Shown: in pieces, positions 31,753 to 39,336 of the stretch
How positions within the stretch are numbered: the first letter of the stretch is position 1
How the letters are laid out: each line of letters begins with the position of its first letter
NCBI RefSeq assembly: GCF_029813835.1
Contig: NZ_JARVKV010000041.1
Span: forward strand, 1 to 56,839
From: Streptomyces sp. DH37
Lineage (GTDB): Bacteria; Actinomycetota; Actinomycetes; Streptomycetales; Streptomycetaceae
Length of the DNA stretch: 56,839 nucleotides
Direction of reading: 5' to 3'
The notes under the pieces: model-generated
Database searches by the model: none
Told to the model about the DNA's origin: nothing
The model's input: the letters and a program-made list of their open reading frames with translations, nothing else
Position numbers and translations under genes: made by a program

Positions 31753-32232
31753 TCAGGCGTCCTCGCCGTCCGTCTCGCCCCCGGCGCCCTCCGCGCCCTC
31801 CGCGTCCTCCTCGCGTGCGGGCTTGCGGTACGGGTCGGCCTCGCCCGCGTAGGCGGCGCCCGAGGACGCCTGGCGGACCTGGGCGTCCGACGCCCTGGCC
31901 TTCTCCAGCAGGTCGTCGATGGTCCGGGCGTTCTCCGGGAGCGCGTCCGGGACGAACGTCAGCGACGGCGTGAAGCGCACACCGGTCTGCCGGCCGACCT
32001 CCGAGCGCAGTACGCCCTTGGCGCTCTCCAGCGCCGCGGCGGAGGCGGCGCGCTCCTCGTCGTCGCCGTAGACCGTGTAGAAGACGGTCGCCTCCCGCAG
32101 GTCGCCGGTGACCCGGGTGTCGGTGATCGTCACATAGCCGAGCCGCGGGTCCTTGATCCGCCGCTGGAGGGTCTCCGCGACCACGACCCGGATGCGGTCA
32201 GCCAGTTTGCGTGCCCGCGCGGTGTCGGTCAT
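31753..32232 (-). CDS. rbfA: 30S ribosome-binding factor A
   Basis: 159 aa. The type II KH domain begins ADRIRVVVAETLQRRIKDPRLGYVTITD and ends near PSLTFVPDALPEN, followed by an acidic/Gly tail (EGAEGAGGETDGED) longer than in E. coli but usual in streptomycetes. RbfA helps mature the 30S 5' end of 16S rRNA. The gene lies between DUF503 (66 bases upstream) and truB. Confidence 0.95.
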   Translation of the reverse strand: MTDTARARKLADRIRVVVAETLQRRIKDPRLGYVTITDTRVTGDLREATVFYTVYGDDEERAASAAALESAKGVLRSEVGRQTGVRFTPSLTFVPDALPENARTIDDLLEKARASDAQVRQASSGAAYAGEADPYRKPAREEDAEGAEGAGGETDGEDA

Positions 32233-32298
32233 GTGTCTGCTTCCTTCTGTCTCGGATCGTTCGGTTGGGGTGCGGCGGGGCCCGCGCTCCGGACGCTC

Positions 32299-32592
32299 TC
32301 AGTCCTCGTCCCCGTGGAACCGCCGCCGCACCGACAGCAGCTCCACCTCCGGCCGCGCGGCCACCAGCCGCTCGCACCGGTCGAGCACGTCCGAGACGTG
32401 CCCGGCGTCCCCGGAGACCACCGCCAGGCCGATCAGGGCCCTGCGGTGGACGTTCTGGTCCCCGACCTCGGCGACGCTCACCGTGTACTTGCGCTGCAGC
32501 TCCGCGATGATCGGACGGACGACCGACCGTTTCTCCTTCAACGACCGTACGTCGCCGAGCAGCAGATCGAAGGAGAGTGTGCCTACGTACAT
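32299..32592 (-). CDS. DUF503 (YlxP-like) protein
   Basis: 97 aa. MYVGTLSFDLLLGDVRSLKEKR is the typical opening (split here: MYVGTLSFDLLLG then DVRSLKEKRSVVRPI). VSVAEVGDQNVHRRALIGLA and a conserved C-terminal strand follow. Proteins of this type sit in infB-rbfA operons widely and are suspected to bind RNA or ribosome assembly intermediates. No ribosome site is visible before the ATG at 32590-32592; an eight-bp hairpin (32636-32654) lies 43 bases upstream. Confidence 0.85.
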   Translation of the reverse strand: MYVGTLSFDLLLGDVRSLKEKRSVVRPIIAELQRKYTVSVAEVGDQNVHRRALIGLAVVSGDAGHVSDVLDRCERLVAARPEVELLSVRRRFHGDED

Positions 32593-32635
32593 GTGGTGCG
32601 GGTCCAGCCGACCCGTGGGGCCTCGTGGGGTAAGC

Positions 32636-32654
32636 CCTGCCGGCGCCCGGCAGG
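32636..32654 (-). promoter_or_regulatory. hairpin in DUF503 leader
   Basis: CCTGCCGG (32636-32643) and CCGGCAGG (32647-32654) form a perfect eight-bp stem with a three-base loop between the infB terminator and the DUF503 ATG. It may be an additional terminator or a leader element. Confidence 0.45.
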
Positions 32655-32700
32655 ACACGGAGAACCGTACACGGAACGGTTCCCGGTGATCGACGCATAT

Positions 32701-32745
32701 AACGGCCGGGAGCCTCCCGCCGGGGCGGGAGGCTCCGTGGCCGTT
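32701..32745 (-). terminator. infB terminator
   Basis: GGAGCCTCCCGC and GCGGGAGGCTCC pair over twelve bases around a CGGG loop. The outer AACGGCC (32701-32707) and GGCCGTT (32739-32745) extend the structure. It starts 24 bases after the infB stop and is the strongest hairpin in this block. Confidence 0.8.
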
Positions 32746-32769
32746 CACCGGTGGAACCACCGGCGGGCG

Positions 32770-35700
32770 TCAGGCGCGGGGCTTCTCCCGCATCTCGTAC
32801 GTCGCGATGACGTCGTCGACCTTGATGTCGTTGAAGTTTCCGAGGTTGATACCACCCTCGAAGCCCTCGCGGATCTCGGTGACGTCGTCCTTGAAGCGGC
32901 GCAGGCCCTCGATGTTGAGGTTCTCCGCCACGACCTTGCCGTCGCGGATGAGGCGGGCCTTGGTGTTCCGCCTGACCTCGCCGGAGCGGATGATGACACC
33001 CGCGATGTTGCCGAGCTTGGAGGAGCGGAAGACCTCGCGGATCTCCGCCGTGCCCAGCTCGACCTCCTCGTACTCCGGCTTGAGCATGCCCTTGAGGGCC
33101 GCCTCGATCTCCTCGATCACCTGGTAGATGACCGAGTAGTAGCGGACGTCCACGCCCTCGCGCTCGGCCATCTGCGTGGCACGCCCCTCGGCGCGCACGT
33201 TGAAGCCGATGACGATGGCGTCGGAGCCGGTCGCCAGGTCGATGTCGGTCTCGGTGACCGCACCCACACCGCGGTGCAGGACGCGCAGGTCCACCTCCTC
33301 GCCGACGTCGAGCTGGAGCAGCGAGGACTCCAGGGCCTCGACCGAACCGGACGCGTCGCCCTTGATGATGAGGTTGAGCTGCTGCACCTCGCCGGCCTTG
33401 AGCACCTTGTCCAGGTCCTCCAGGGAGACCCTGCGGGTGCGCTTGGCGAAGGCGGCGTTGCGCTCGCGGGCGGCGCGCTTCTCGGCGATCTGACGGGCCG
33501 TGCGGTCCTCGTCGACCACCAGGAAGTTGTCGCCCGCGCCCGGGACGCTGGTCAGACCCAGCACCAGGACGGGGGTCGCCGGACCGGCCTCCTCGACGGT
33601 GTTGCCCTTGTCGTCGAGCATCGCCCGGACGCGGCCGTACGCGTCGCCGACCACGACCGTGTCGCCGACCCGCAGGGTGCCGCGCTGGACCAGCACCGTG
33701 GCCACCGCACCGCGGCCGCGGTCGAGGTGGGCCTCGATCGCGATGCCCTGCGCGTCCTGGTTGGGGTTGGCCCGCAGGTCGAGCGAGGCGTCCGCGGTGA
33801 GGATCACGGCCTCCAGCAGCTGGTCGATGTTCAGACCCTGCTTGGCGGAGATGTCGACGAACATGGTGTCGCCGCCGTACTCCTCGGCCACGAGCCCGTA
33901 CTCGGTGAGCTGGCCGCGCACCTTGGTCGGGTCCGCGCCCTCGACGTCGATCTTGTTGACCGCCACCACGATCGGCACGTCGGCCGCCTTGGCGTGGTTC
34001 AGCGCCTCGACCGTCTGGGGCATCACACCGTCGTTGGCCGCCACCACGAGGATCGCGATGTCGGTCGACTTCGCACCGCGGGCACGCATGGCGGTGAACG
34101 CCTCGTGACCCGGGGTGTCGATGAAGGTGATCCTGCGCTCTTCCTCGTTGACCTCGGTCGCGACCTGGTACGCGCCGATGTGCTGCGTGATGCCGCCGGC
34201 CTCGCCCTCGATGACGTTGGTCTTGCGGATCGCGTCCAGCAGGCGCGTCTTGCCGTGGTCGACGTGACCCATGACGGTCACCACCGGCGGACGCGAGACG
34301 AGTGCCTCCTCGCCGCCCTCGTCCTCGCCGAACTCGATGTCGAAGGACTCCAGGAGCTCCCGGTCCTCCTCCTCCGGGCTGACGATCTGGACGGTGTAGT
34401 TCATCTCCTCGCCGAGGAGCTGCAGCGTCTCGTCGGAGACCGACTGGGTCGCGGTGACCATCTCGCCCAGGTTGAACATCACCTGGACCAGGGACGCCGG
34501 GTTGGCGTTGATCTTCTCCGCGAAGTCGGTGAGCGACGCACCGCGCGACAGCCGGACGGTCTCGCCCTTGCCGCGCGGCAGCATCACGCCGCCGATGGAC
34601 GGGGCCTGCATGGCCTCGTACTCCTGGCGCCTCTGCCGCTTCGACTTGCGACCGCGACGCGCCGGACCGCCGGGACGGCCGAACGCGCCCTGTGTGCCGC
34701 CACGGCCGCCGGGGCCGCCGGGACGACCGGCGAAACCGGGACGGCCGCCGAAGCCGCCGCCACCGCCGCCACCGCCGGGACGACCGGCGAAACCGCCGCC
34801 GCCACCGGGACGGCCGGCACCGCCGCCGCCACCGGGACGACCAGCGAAACCGCCGCCGCCACCGGGACGGCCGCCGCCACCGCCCGGACGGCCCGCGCCG
34901 CCGGGACCGCGGCCGCCGGGGCCCGGACGCGGACCCGCGGCCGGACGCTGCGGCATCATGCCCGGGTTCGGACGGTTGCCGCCGCCCGGACGCGGACCCG
35001 CGGCACCGCCCTGGGCGCCCTGCGGGCGCGGCATGTTGCCGGGGCTGGGACGGCCGCCGCCGGGAGCCTGCGGACGGGGACCGCCCTGGCCCGCGCCGGG
35101 ACGGGGACCGCCCTGGCCGGCACCGGGACGGGGACCGCCCGGGGCGCCGGGGCCGCCGGGACGCGGGGCACCGCCCGGACGGGGCGCCTGCGGGCGCGCC
35201 ATGCCGGTGGAGCCGCCGGAGGTGAAGGGGTTGTTGCCCGGACGCGGGCCGGCCGGACGGGCGCCCGGCTTGGGGCCGCCCGGCTTGGGCGCGCCCGGAC
35301 CGCGGCGGTCCTGGCCCGCCGGGGCGGGACGGCCGCCCGGCTTGGGGGCGCCCGGACGCGGCGCGCCCGGAGCGGACGGCGGCGCGGTGAACTCGGGCCT
35401 CGACGGGGCCGGGGGCTGGGCGGGACCCGGCTTGGCCGGGGCCGGGCGCGGGCCGGGCGCCGGCTGGGCCGGGGCGCTCTTGGCCGGGGCCGGGGCCGGA
35501 CCCGGGACGTTCTTCTGCGGCGCGCTCCTGGGCGCCTCGGCCGCGGGGGCCGGGGGCTTGGGCGCGCCGGGCTTGGGGGCACCCGGGCGGGGTGCGGAGG
35601 CACCCGGCTTCGGGGCGCCCGGCTTGGGGGCCGCCTTGCGGGGGGCGGCGGGTTTCGCAGCGGACTTCCTGGCGCCTCCGGCGCCGTTGCCCGTGTCGAA

Positions 35701-35847
35701 TGCGTCAGTCAGTTTGCGTACGACCGGCGCCTCGATGGTCGAGGACGCCGAACGGACGAATTCACCGAGTTCCTGGAGCTTGGCCATGACGACCTTGCTT
35801 TCGACTCCAAGCTCCTTGGCGAGCTCGTATACCCGGACCTTAGCCAC
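32770..35847 (-). CDS. infB: Translation initiation factor IF-2
   Basis: 1025 aa, a GTPase that brings fMet-tRNA to the 30S subunit. The IF2_N domain (VRVYELAKELGVESKVV) is followed by about 330 residues rich in Gly, Pro, Arg and Ala with GRPGGGGG-type repeats, a second N-domain (LTDFAEKINANPASLV), then the G domain: GHVDHGKT (527-534), DTPGHEAF, NKID. Domains II-IV follow. The GTG start has AAGGAG upstream. Preceding it are a hairpin and three chained mini-ORFs (35890-35932). It is fourth in rimP-nusA-ylxR-infB and ends at a strong terminator. Confidence 0.97.
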   Translation of the reverse strand: MAKVRVYELAKELGVESKVVMAKLQELGEFVRSASSTIEAPVVRKLTDAFDTGNGAGGARKSAAKPAAPRKAAPKPGAPKPGASAPRPGAPKPGAPKPPAPAAEAPRSAPQKNVPGPAPAPAKSAPAQPAPGPRPAPAKPGPAQPPAPSRPEFTAPPSAPGAPRPGAPKPGGRPAPAGQDRRGPGAPKPGGPKPGARPAGPRPGNNPFTSGGSTGMARPQAPRPGGAPRPGGPGAPGGPRPGAGQGGPRPGAGQGGPRPQAPGGGRPSPGNMPRPQGAQGGAAGPRPGGGNRPNPGMMPQRPAAGPRPGPGGRGPGGAGRPGGGGGRPGGGGGFAGRPGGGGGAGRPGGGGGFAGRPGGGGGGGGFGGRPGFAGRPGGPGGRGGTQGAFGRPGGPARRGRKSKRQRRQEYEAMQAPSIGGVMLPRGKGETVRLSRGASLTDFAEKINANPASLVQVMFNLGEMVTATQSVSDETLQLLGEEMNYTVQIVSPEEEDRELLESFDIEFGEDEGGEEALVSRPPVVTVMGHVDHGKTRLLDAIRKTNVIEGEAGGITQHIGAYQVATEVNEEERRITFIDTPGHEAFTAMRARGAKSTDIAILVVAANDGVMPQTVEALNHAKAADVPIVVAVNKIDVEGADPTKVRGQLTEYGLVAEEYGGDTMFVDISAKQGLNIDQLLEAVILTADASLDLRANPNQDAQGIAIEAHLDRGRGAVATVLVQRGTLRVGDTVVVGDAYGRVRAMLDDKGNTVEEAGPATPVLVLGLTSVPGAGDNFLVVDEDRTARQIAEKRAARERNAAFAKRTRRVSLEDLDKVLKAGEVQQLNLIIKGDASGSVEALESSLLQLDVGEEVDLRVLHRGVGAVTETDIDLATGSDAIVIGFNVRAEGRATQMAEREGVDVRYYSVIYQVIEEIEAALKGMLKPEYEEVELGTAEIREVFRSSKLGNIAGVIIRSGEVRRNTKARLIRDGKVVAENLNIEGLRRFKDDVTEIREGFEGGINLGNFNDIKVDDVIATYEMREKPRA

Positions 35848-35859
35848 TTCGCTCCTTAC

Positions 35860-35885
35860 GGTCCGGGGGGATCGTCCGCCGGACC
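35860..35885 (-). promoter_or_regulatory. hairpin before infB start
   Basis: GGTCCGG (35860-35866) and CCGGACC (35879-35885) pair over seven bases with a twelve-base loop, directly between the last mini-ORF stop and the AAGGAG ribosome site of infB. Confidence 0.5.
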
Positions 35886-35889
35886 TTCG

Positions 35890-35932
35890 CTACTGCATGG
35901 GCGTACTCATCGCGTACTCATCGAGTGCTCAT
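35890..35932 (-). promoter_or_regulatory. three chained mini-ORFs upstream of infB
   Basis: On the minus strand ATG AGC ACT CGA TGA (35918-35932), ATG AGT ACG CGA TGA (35907-35921) and ATG AGT ACG CCC ATG CAG TAG (35890-35910) follow one another. They encode MSTR, MSTR and MSTPMQ. Each stop overlaps the next start as ATGA. An 11-bp tandem triplet repeat (35902-35934) underlies them. The arrangement is seen directly; translation is not shown. Confidence 0.55.
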
Positions 35933-36015
35933 CGCAATCTCGACCTACTTCCAACTCGCGAGGTACCTCTCCCGCACGGCGGGGTGCCGTACGGGCTGTC
36001 GTGCGTGCTTGCGTC

Positions 36016-36294
36016 TTACGGTGTTGCCCGCGGTACTGCCTGCAGCAGTTCCGCGGTATCGAGCGGTCCACCGGCCCGGAAGGCCCGCTGGAACGCCCGG
36101 CGGCGGACCGCCAGGTCGACACAGGTCGGTGCGGGGTGCACATAGGCTCCCCGGCCGGGCAGCGTACCGCGATGATCGGGAACGCACCGGTTCCCGGCCA
36201 ACACCACACGCAGCAGATCGCCCTTGCCCGACCGCTCCCGGCACCCCACGCAGGTGCGTTCTGGGCATGCGCGGGTGCGCGTCCGGTCAGACAC
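36016..36294 (-). CDS. ylxR: YlxR family RNA-binding protein
   Basis: 92 aa. ERTCVGCRERSGKGDLLRVV is the YlxR (DUF448) signature, and LPGRGAYVHP the conserved loop. The two Cys of CVGC plus the Cys in HPAPTCVDLA fit a small metal or structural site. YlxR lies between nusA and infB in very many bacteria and is thought to bind RNA. The GTG start is unusual in that GAGGA lies directly against it with no spacer. The gap to nusA is 74 bases. Confidence 0.9.
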   Translation of the reverse strand: MSDRTRTRACPERTCVGCRERSGKGDLLRVVLAGNRCVPDHRGTLPGRGAYVHPAPTCVDLAVRRRAFQRAFRAGGPLDTAELLQAVPRATP

Positions 36295-36368
36295 TCCTCA
36301 GTCTACCTCCCCGCGCCGATTGCGCCGTTGGTGGGGTCTGCGACGGGGTACGGACGGTGACGGGCGCC

Positions 36369-37394
36369 TCAGCCCCTCTCCGCGCCGCTCTCCCGGCGCT
36401 GCCCGCTGTGCTCCCCGGTCTGCTCGGTGTCCGGGCGGATGTCGATCCGCCAGCCGGTGAGCCGGGCGGCGAGCCGGGCGTTCTGTCCTTCCTTGCCGAT
36501 CGCCAGCGACAGCTGGTAGTCGGGCACGGTGACCCTGGCCGACCGGGCGGCGGCGTCCACGACGTCCACCCGGCTCACCCGGGCGGGTGAGAGGGCGTTG
36601 GCCACCATCTCGGCCGGGTCGTCCGACCAGTCCACGATGTCGATCTTCTCACCGTGCAGCTCGGCCATCACGTTGCGCACCCGGCCGCCCATCGGGCCGA
36701 TGCACGCGCCCTTGGCGTTCAGGCCCGAGCGGGTGGACCGCACCGCGATCTTGGTGCGGTGGCCGGCCTCGCGCGCGATGGCCGCGATCTCCACCGAACC
36801 GTCCGCGATCTCGGGCACCTCCAGGGCGAAGAGCTTCTTCACCAGGTTGGGGTGGGTGCGCGAGAGCGTGACCGACGGCCCGCGGACGCCCTTGGCGACC
36901 CGCACCACGTAGGTGCGCAGCCGGGTCCCGTGCGAGTAGTCCTCGCCGGGCACCTGCTCCTGCGGGGGCAGGATCGCCTCGAGCTTCCCGATGTCGACGA
37001 GGACGCTGCGCGGGTCCTTCCCCTGCTGGACGACTCCCGCGACGATGTCGCCCTCGCGTCCGGCGTACTCGCCGAAGGTGACCTCCTCCTCCGCGTCCCG
37101 CAGCCGCTGCAGGATGACCTGCTTGGCGGTGGTCGCAGCGATCCGGCCGAAGCCGGAGGGGGTGTCGTCGAACTCGCGCGGCTCGGCCCCCTCGGGCAGG
37201 TCGGCCGGGTCCTCCTTGGCCCACACCGTCACGTGGCCGGTGGAGCGGTCCAGCTCCACGCGGGCCTGGCGGCGGCTTCCCTCGGTGCGGTGGTAGGCAA
37301 TGAGGAGCGCCGCCTCGATCGCCTCGACCAGCAGGTCGAAGGAGATCTCCTTCTCCCTCACCAGACCCCGCAGGGCACTCATGTCGATGTCCAC
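36369..37394 (-). CDS. nusA: Transcription termination/antitermination protein NusA
   Basis: 341 aa, the short form without the C-terminal acidic repeats, as usual in actinobacteria. The N-terminal RNAP-binding domain begins MDIDMSALRGLVREKEISFD; S1 domain (GREGDIVAGVV), KH1 (RTHPNLVKKLFALEVPEI) and KH2 (GPMGGRVRNVMAELHGEKID, then SLAIGKEGQNARLAARLTG) follow. It works in termination, pausing and rrn antitermination. The start is two bases after the rimP stop, so the two are coupled. Confidence 0.96.
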   Translation of the reverse strand: MDIDMSALRGLVREKEISFDLLVEAIEAALLIAYHRTEGSRRQARVELDRSTGHVTVWAKEDPADLPEGAEPREFDDTPSGFGRIAATTAKQVILQRLRDAEEEVTFGEYAGREGDIVAGVVQQGKDPRSVLVDIGKLEAILPPQEQVPGEDYSHGTRLRTYVVRVAKGVRGPSVTLSRTHPNLVKKLFALEVPEIADGSVEIAAIAREAGHRTKIAVRSTRSGLNAKGACIGPMGGRVRNVMAELHGEKIDIVDWSDDPAEMVANALSPARVSRVDVVDAAARSARVTVPDYQLSLAIGKEGQNARLAARLTGWRIDIRPDTEQTGEHSGQRRESGAERG

Positions 37395-37396
37395 GG

Positions 37397-37948
37397 CTAC
37401 GCCTCCTCCTGGCTCTCTTCGTCAGAGGCCGCAGCCTGACGTGCCTTGTCGGCCTTCTCGGCGGCCTTGCGGTTGAACTCGATCTCCACCCGGGCCCTGG
37501 CGATCTCGGTGTAGGCGAGCCGGCGGGCGGTGGCCTTGCGCCCCTTGACGCCGGGCACCTCCACGTCCAGCCCGTCCCCGTCCGCCCCGGCGACGCGGGC
37601 GACCAGCTCGCCGCCGCCCGCCTCCTCGGTCAGCTGCGCCCTGACCAGCCTGCCGACGGCGCGGCGGTAGTGCCGCGGCTCGGTCAGCGGGCGGTCGGTT
37701 CCGGGGGAGGTGACCTCCAGGACGTACGGGGCGCCGCCCATCACGTCGGCCTCGTCCAGCACCTGGGACGCGTCGCGGCTCAGCTCGGCGCAGGTGTCGA
37801 GCCGCACGCCCTCGTCGGAGTCCACCACGACCCGCAGCACGCGCCTCTTCCCGGCCGGGGTCACGGTGATCTCCTCGAGATCGAGGCCCTGCGCGGTGAC
37901 GAGCGGCTCCAGCAGTCCTCGCAGCCTCTCGCTCTGGGTGGTGCTCAT
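37397..37948 (-). CDS. rimP: Ribosome maturation factor RimP
   Basis: 183 aa. LRGLLEPLVTAQGLDLEEITV, the DSDEGVRLDTCAELSRD strand-helix and YVLEVTSPGTDRPL are RimP signatures; the SH3-like C-terminal domain and a Lys/Glu-rich tail follow. It assists 30S maturation. The ATG at 37946-37948 follows GGAG. First gene of the nusA-infB operon. Confidence 0.95.
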   Translation of the reverse strand: MSTTQSERLRGLLEPLVTAQGLDLEEITVTPAGKRRVLRVVVDSDEGVRLDTCAELSRDASQVLDEADVMGGAPYVLEVTSPGTDRPLTEPRHYRRAVGRLVRAQLTEEAGGGELVARVAGADGDGLDVEVPGVKGRKATARRLAYTEIARARVEIEFNRKAAEKADKARQAAASDEESQEEA

Positions 37949-38013
37949 CCGGGTGACTCCTCGGCCGCGTGTGCTGTTGTGGGAAACGTCCAGTCCTGGG
38001 GGTACGGGGGTCA

Positions 38014-38051
38014 AGCCTATCGTCTGCCGCGGGCCGCGCCGACCAGACGAT
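38014..38051 (-). promoter_or_regulatory. promoter of the rimP-nusA-infB operon
   Basis: A -10-like TAGGCT (38014-38019, minus strand) lies about 59 bases of leader ahead of rimP. An eight-bp inverted repeat (ATCGTCTG 38019-38026, CAGACGAT 38044-38051) spans the spacer and -35 zone. The -35 itself is weak. Confidence 0.4.
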
Positions 38052-38208
38052 CGGGGGCGCTGCGCCGGGCGGCCGTCCCCCGCGCGGGGTACGCGCCGGG
38101 CGTGGAGGTGACCCGCCGGGGGGGACCGTACGAACACGGGTACGCTCACACCGGCGGTGATCACCGCCCGTCCCCAGCGCCACCGAACCACCTCCCCAGG
38201 GAGCGCCC

Positions 38209-38760
38209 GTGCCGATCGACTCGCGTCCCCGCCGGCGGAGCCTGCTGGCCACCGGTGCGACGGGCGCCGCCGCGCTGCTGCTGACCGGGTGCTCCGGGGG
38301 GGAGCGGAAGGCCGCCGAGCGCGGACTCGCCTCCCTGGACGAGCGGCTGCGGGGCCGCGCCGCGCGCGGCAGCGCCGCCCTGCTGGCCCGCTACGACCGC
38401 ACCCTCGCCGCGCACCCCGGTCTGGCCGGGCGGCTGGCGCCGCTGCGGGCGGACGTGGCGCGGCACGTGAAGGCGTTCGGCGGTACGGCGGCCCGCGGCG
38501 GCTCCGGGAGCCCGCAGGCCCCGGCGAGCCCCGTCCCGGCGAGCCCCGCCCCGTCGGGCGCGCGGGCCCCGCGGGGCGCCGGGGCGGACGTCCCCCGGGA
38601 CCCCCGGCGCGCGCTGGCGGCCCTCGCGGACGCCGAACGCGCCGCCGCCGACGGTCTCACCCGCGCCCTCGACGGCGCCCCGCCCGAACTCGCCCGGCTG
38701 CTCGCGTCCGTCGCGGCGGCGGGGGCCGTGCACGCGTACCTGCTCACGAACGGCGAGTGA
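38209..38760 (+). CDS. predicted Tat-type lipoprotein
   Basis: 183 aa. Basic RPRRRSLLATGATG at the start, a hydrophobic stretch and the lipobox LLTGC (Cys28) predict a lipoprotein, probably via Tat. The mature part is helical with a central Ala/Pro/Ser-rich linker (PQAPASPVPASPAPS). The C-terminal helix ALAALADAERAAADGL resembles a four-helix segment. It overlaps the ferritin-like gene (TGATGA), so the two act together. Function unknown. AGGGAGCGCCC precedes the GTG. Confidence 0.75.
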   Translation: MPIDSRPRRRSLLATGATGAAALLLTGCSGGERKAAERGLASLDERLRGRAARGSAALLARYDRTLAAHPGLAGRLAPLRADVARHVKAFGGTAARGGSGSPQAPASPVPASPAPSGARAPRGAGADVPRDPRRALAALADAERAAADGLTRALDGAPPELARLLASVAAAGAVHAYLLTNGE

Positions 38761-39293
38761 TGAACCGAGCGACGAACCCCACCGCGGCCTCCCCCGCCGC
38801 CCCCGCCGCGGGCTCGGCGCCCGGCGGGCGGACCGATCCCGGCGATCCCGGCGATCCCGCGCTGACCGCCCTGCGGGCCGCGCTCGCCGCCGAGCACGCG
38901 GCCGTCTACGGCTACGGCGTCGTGGGCGGGCGGATCGCCGAGGACCGGCGCGCGCAGGCCCGGGAGGCCTACGACGCCCACCGCGCGCGCCGTGACGCCC
39001 TGCGCCGCGCGGTGCGGCGGATGGGCGGCACCCCCGAGCCCGCCGCCGCGGCCTACTCCCTGCCCTTCGCGGTGCCGGACGGCGCCGCGGCGGTGCGGCT
39101 CGCCGCGGAACTGGAGGAGCGGGTGGCCGCCGTCTACGCCGATCTGGTCCGGGCCGGCGGGGGCGGGCTGCGGCGGGAGGCGGCGGCCGCGCTGCGGGAG
39201 GCGGCGGTCCGTGCGGCGCGCTGGCGCGGCACGGGCGTACCCTTCCCTGGGCTCGCCGAGCGCGCCGCGCCGGCGAGCCCGGAGTCCCTCTGA
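38760..39293 (+). CDS. ferritin-like DUF4439 protein
   Basis: 177 aa. After a Pro/Gly-rich head, LRAALAAEHAAVYGYGVVGG, AQAREAYDAHRARRDALR and LAAELEERVAAVYADLV form helices with Glu and His at positions typical of the DUF4439 ferritin-like fold (E-H in helix one, E-x-x-x-x-H in helix two). No signal peptide is visible. Its start overlaps the lipoprotein stop, and the degenerate kinase gene follows 43 bases later. A metal-binding or scaffold role is likely but not shown. Confidence 0.82.
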   Translation: MNRATNPTAASPAAPAAGSAPGGRTDPGDPGDPALTALRAALAAEHAAVYGYGVVGGRIAEDRRAQAREAYDAHRARRDALRRAVRRMGGTPEPAAAAYSLPFAVPDGAAAVRLAAELEERVAAVYADLVRAGGGGLRREAAAALREAAVRAARWRGTGVPFPGLAERAAPASPESL

Positions 39294-39336
39294 GGACTCC
39301 CCCGCGGAACGCTGACGACGAAAGGGACGCCCGGGC

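Noticed and set aside
34690..34950. Repeated GCCGCCACCGGGACG-like units resembling a repeat array or CRISPR
   Set aside because: Units are in frame with IF-2 and code Gly/Arg/Pro; there are no distinct spacers.
30748..36360. A plus-strand open frame of 1870 codons opposite truB, rbfA and infB
   Set aside because: It is the antisense shadow of GC-rich genes with strong third-position bias. It has no domain, crosses several real genes, and contains low-complexity Thr/Ala/Gly runs complementary to the IF-2 repeats.
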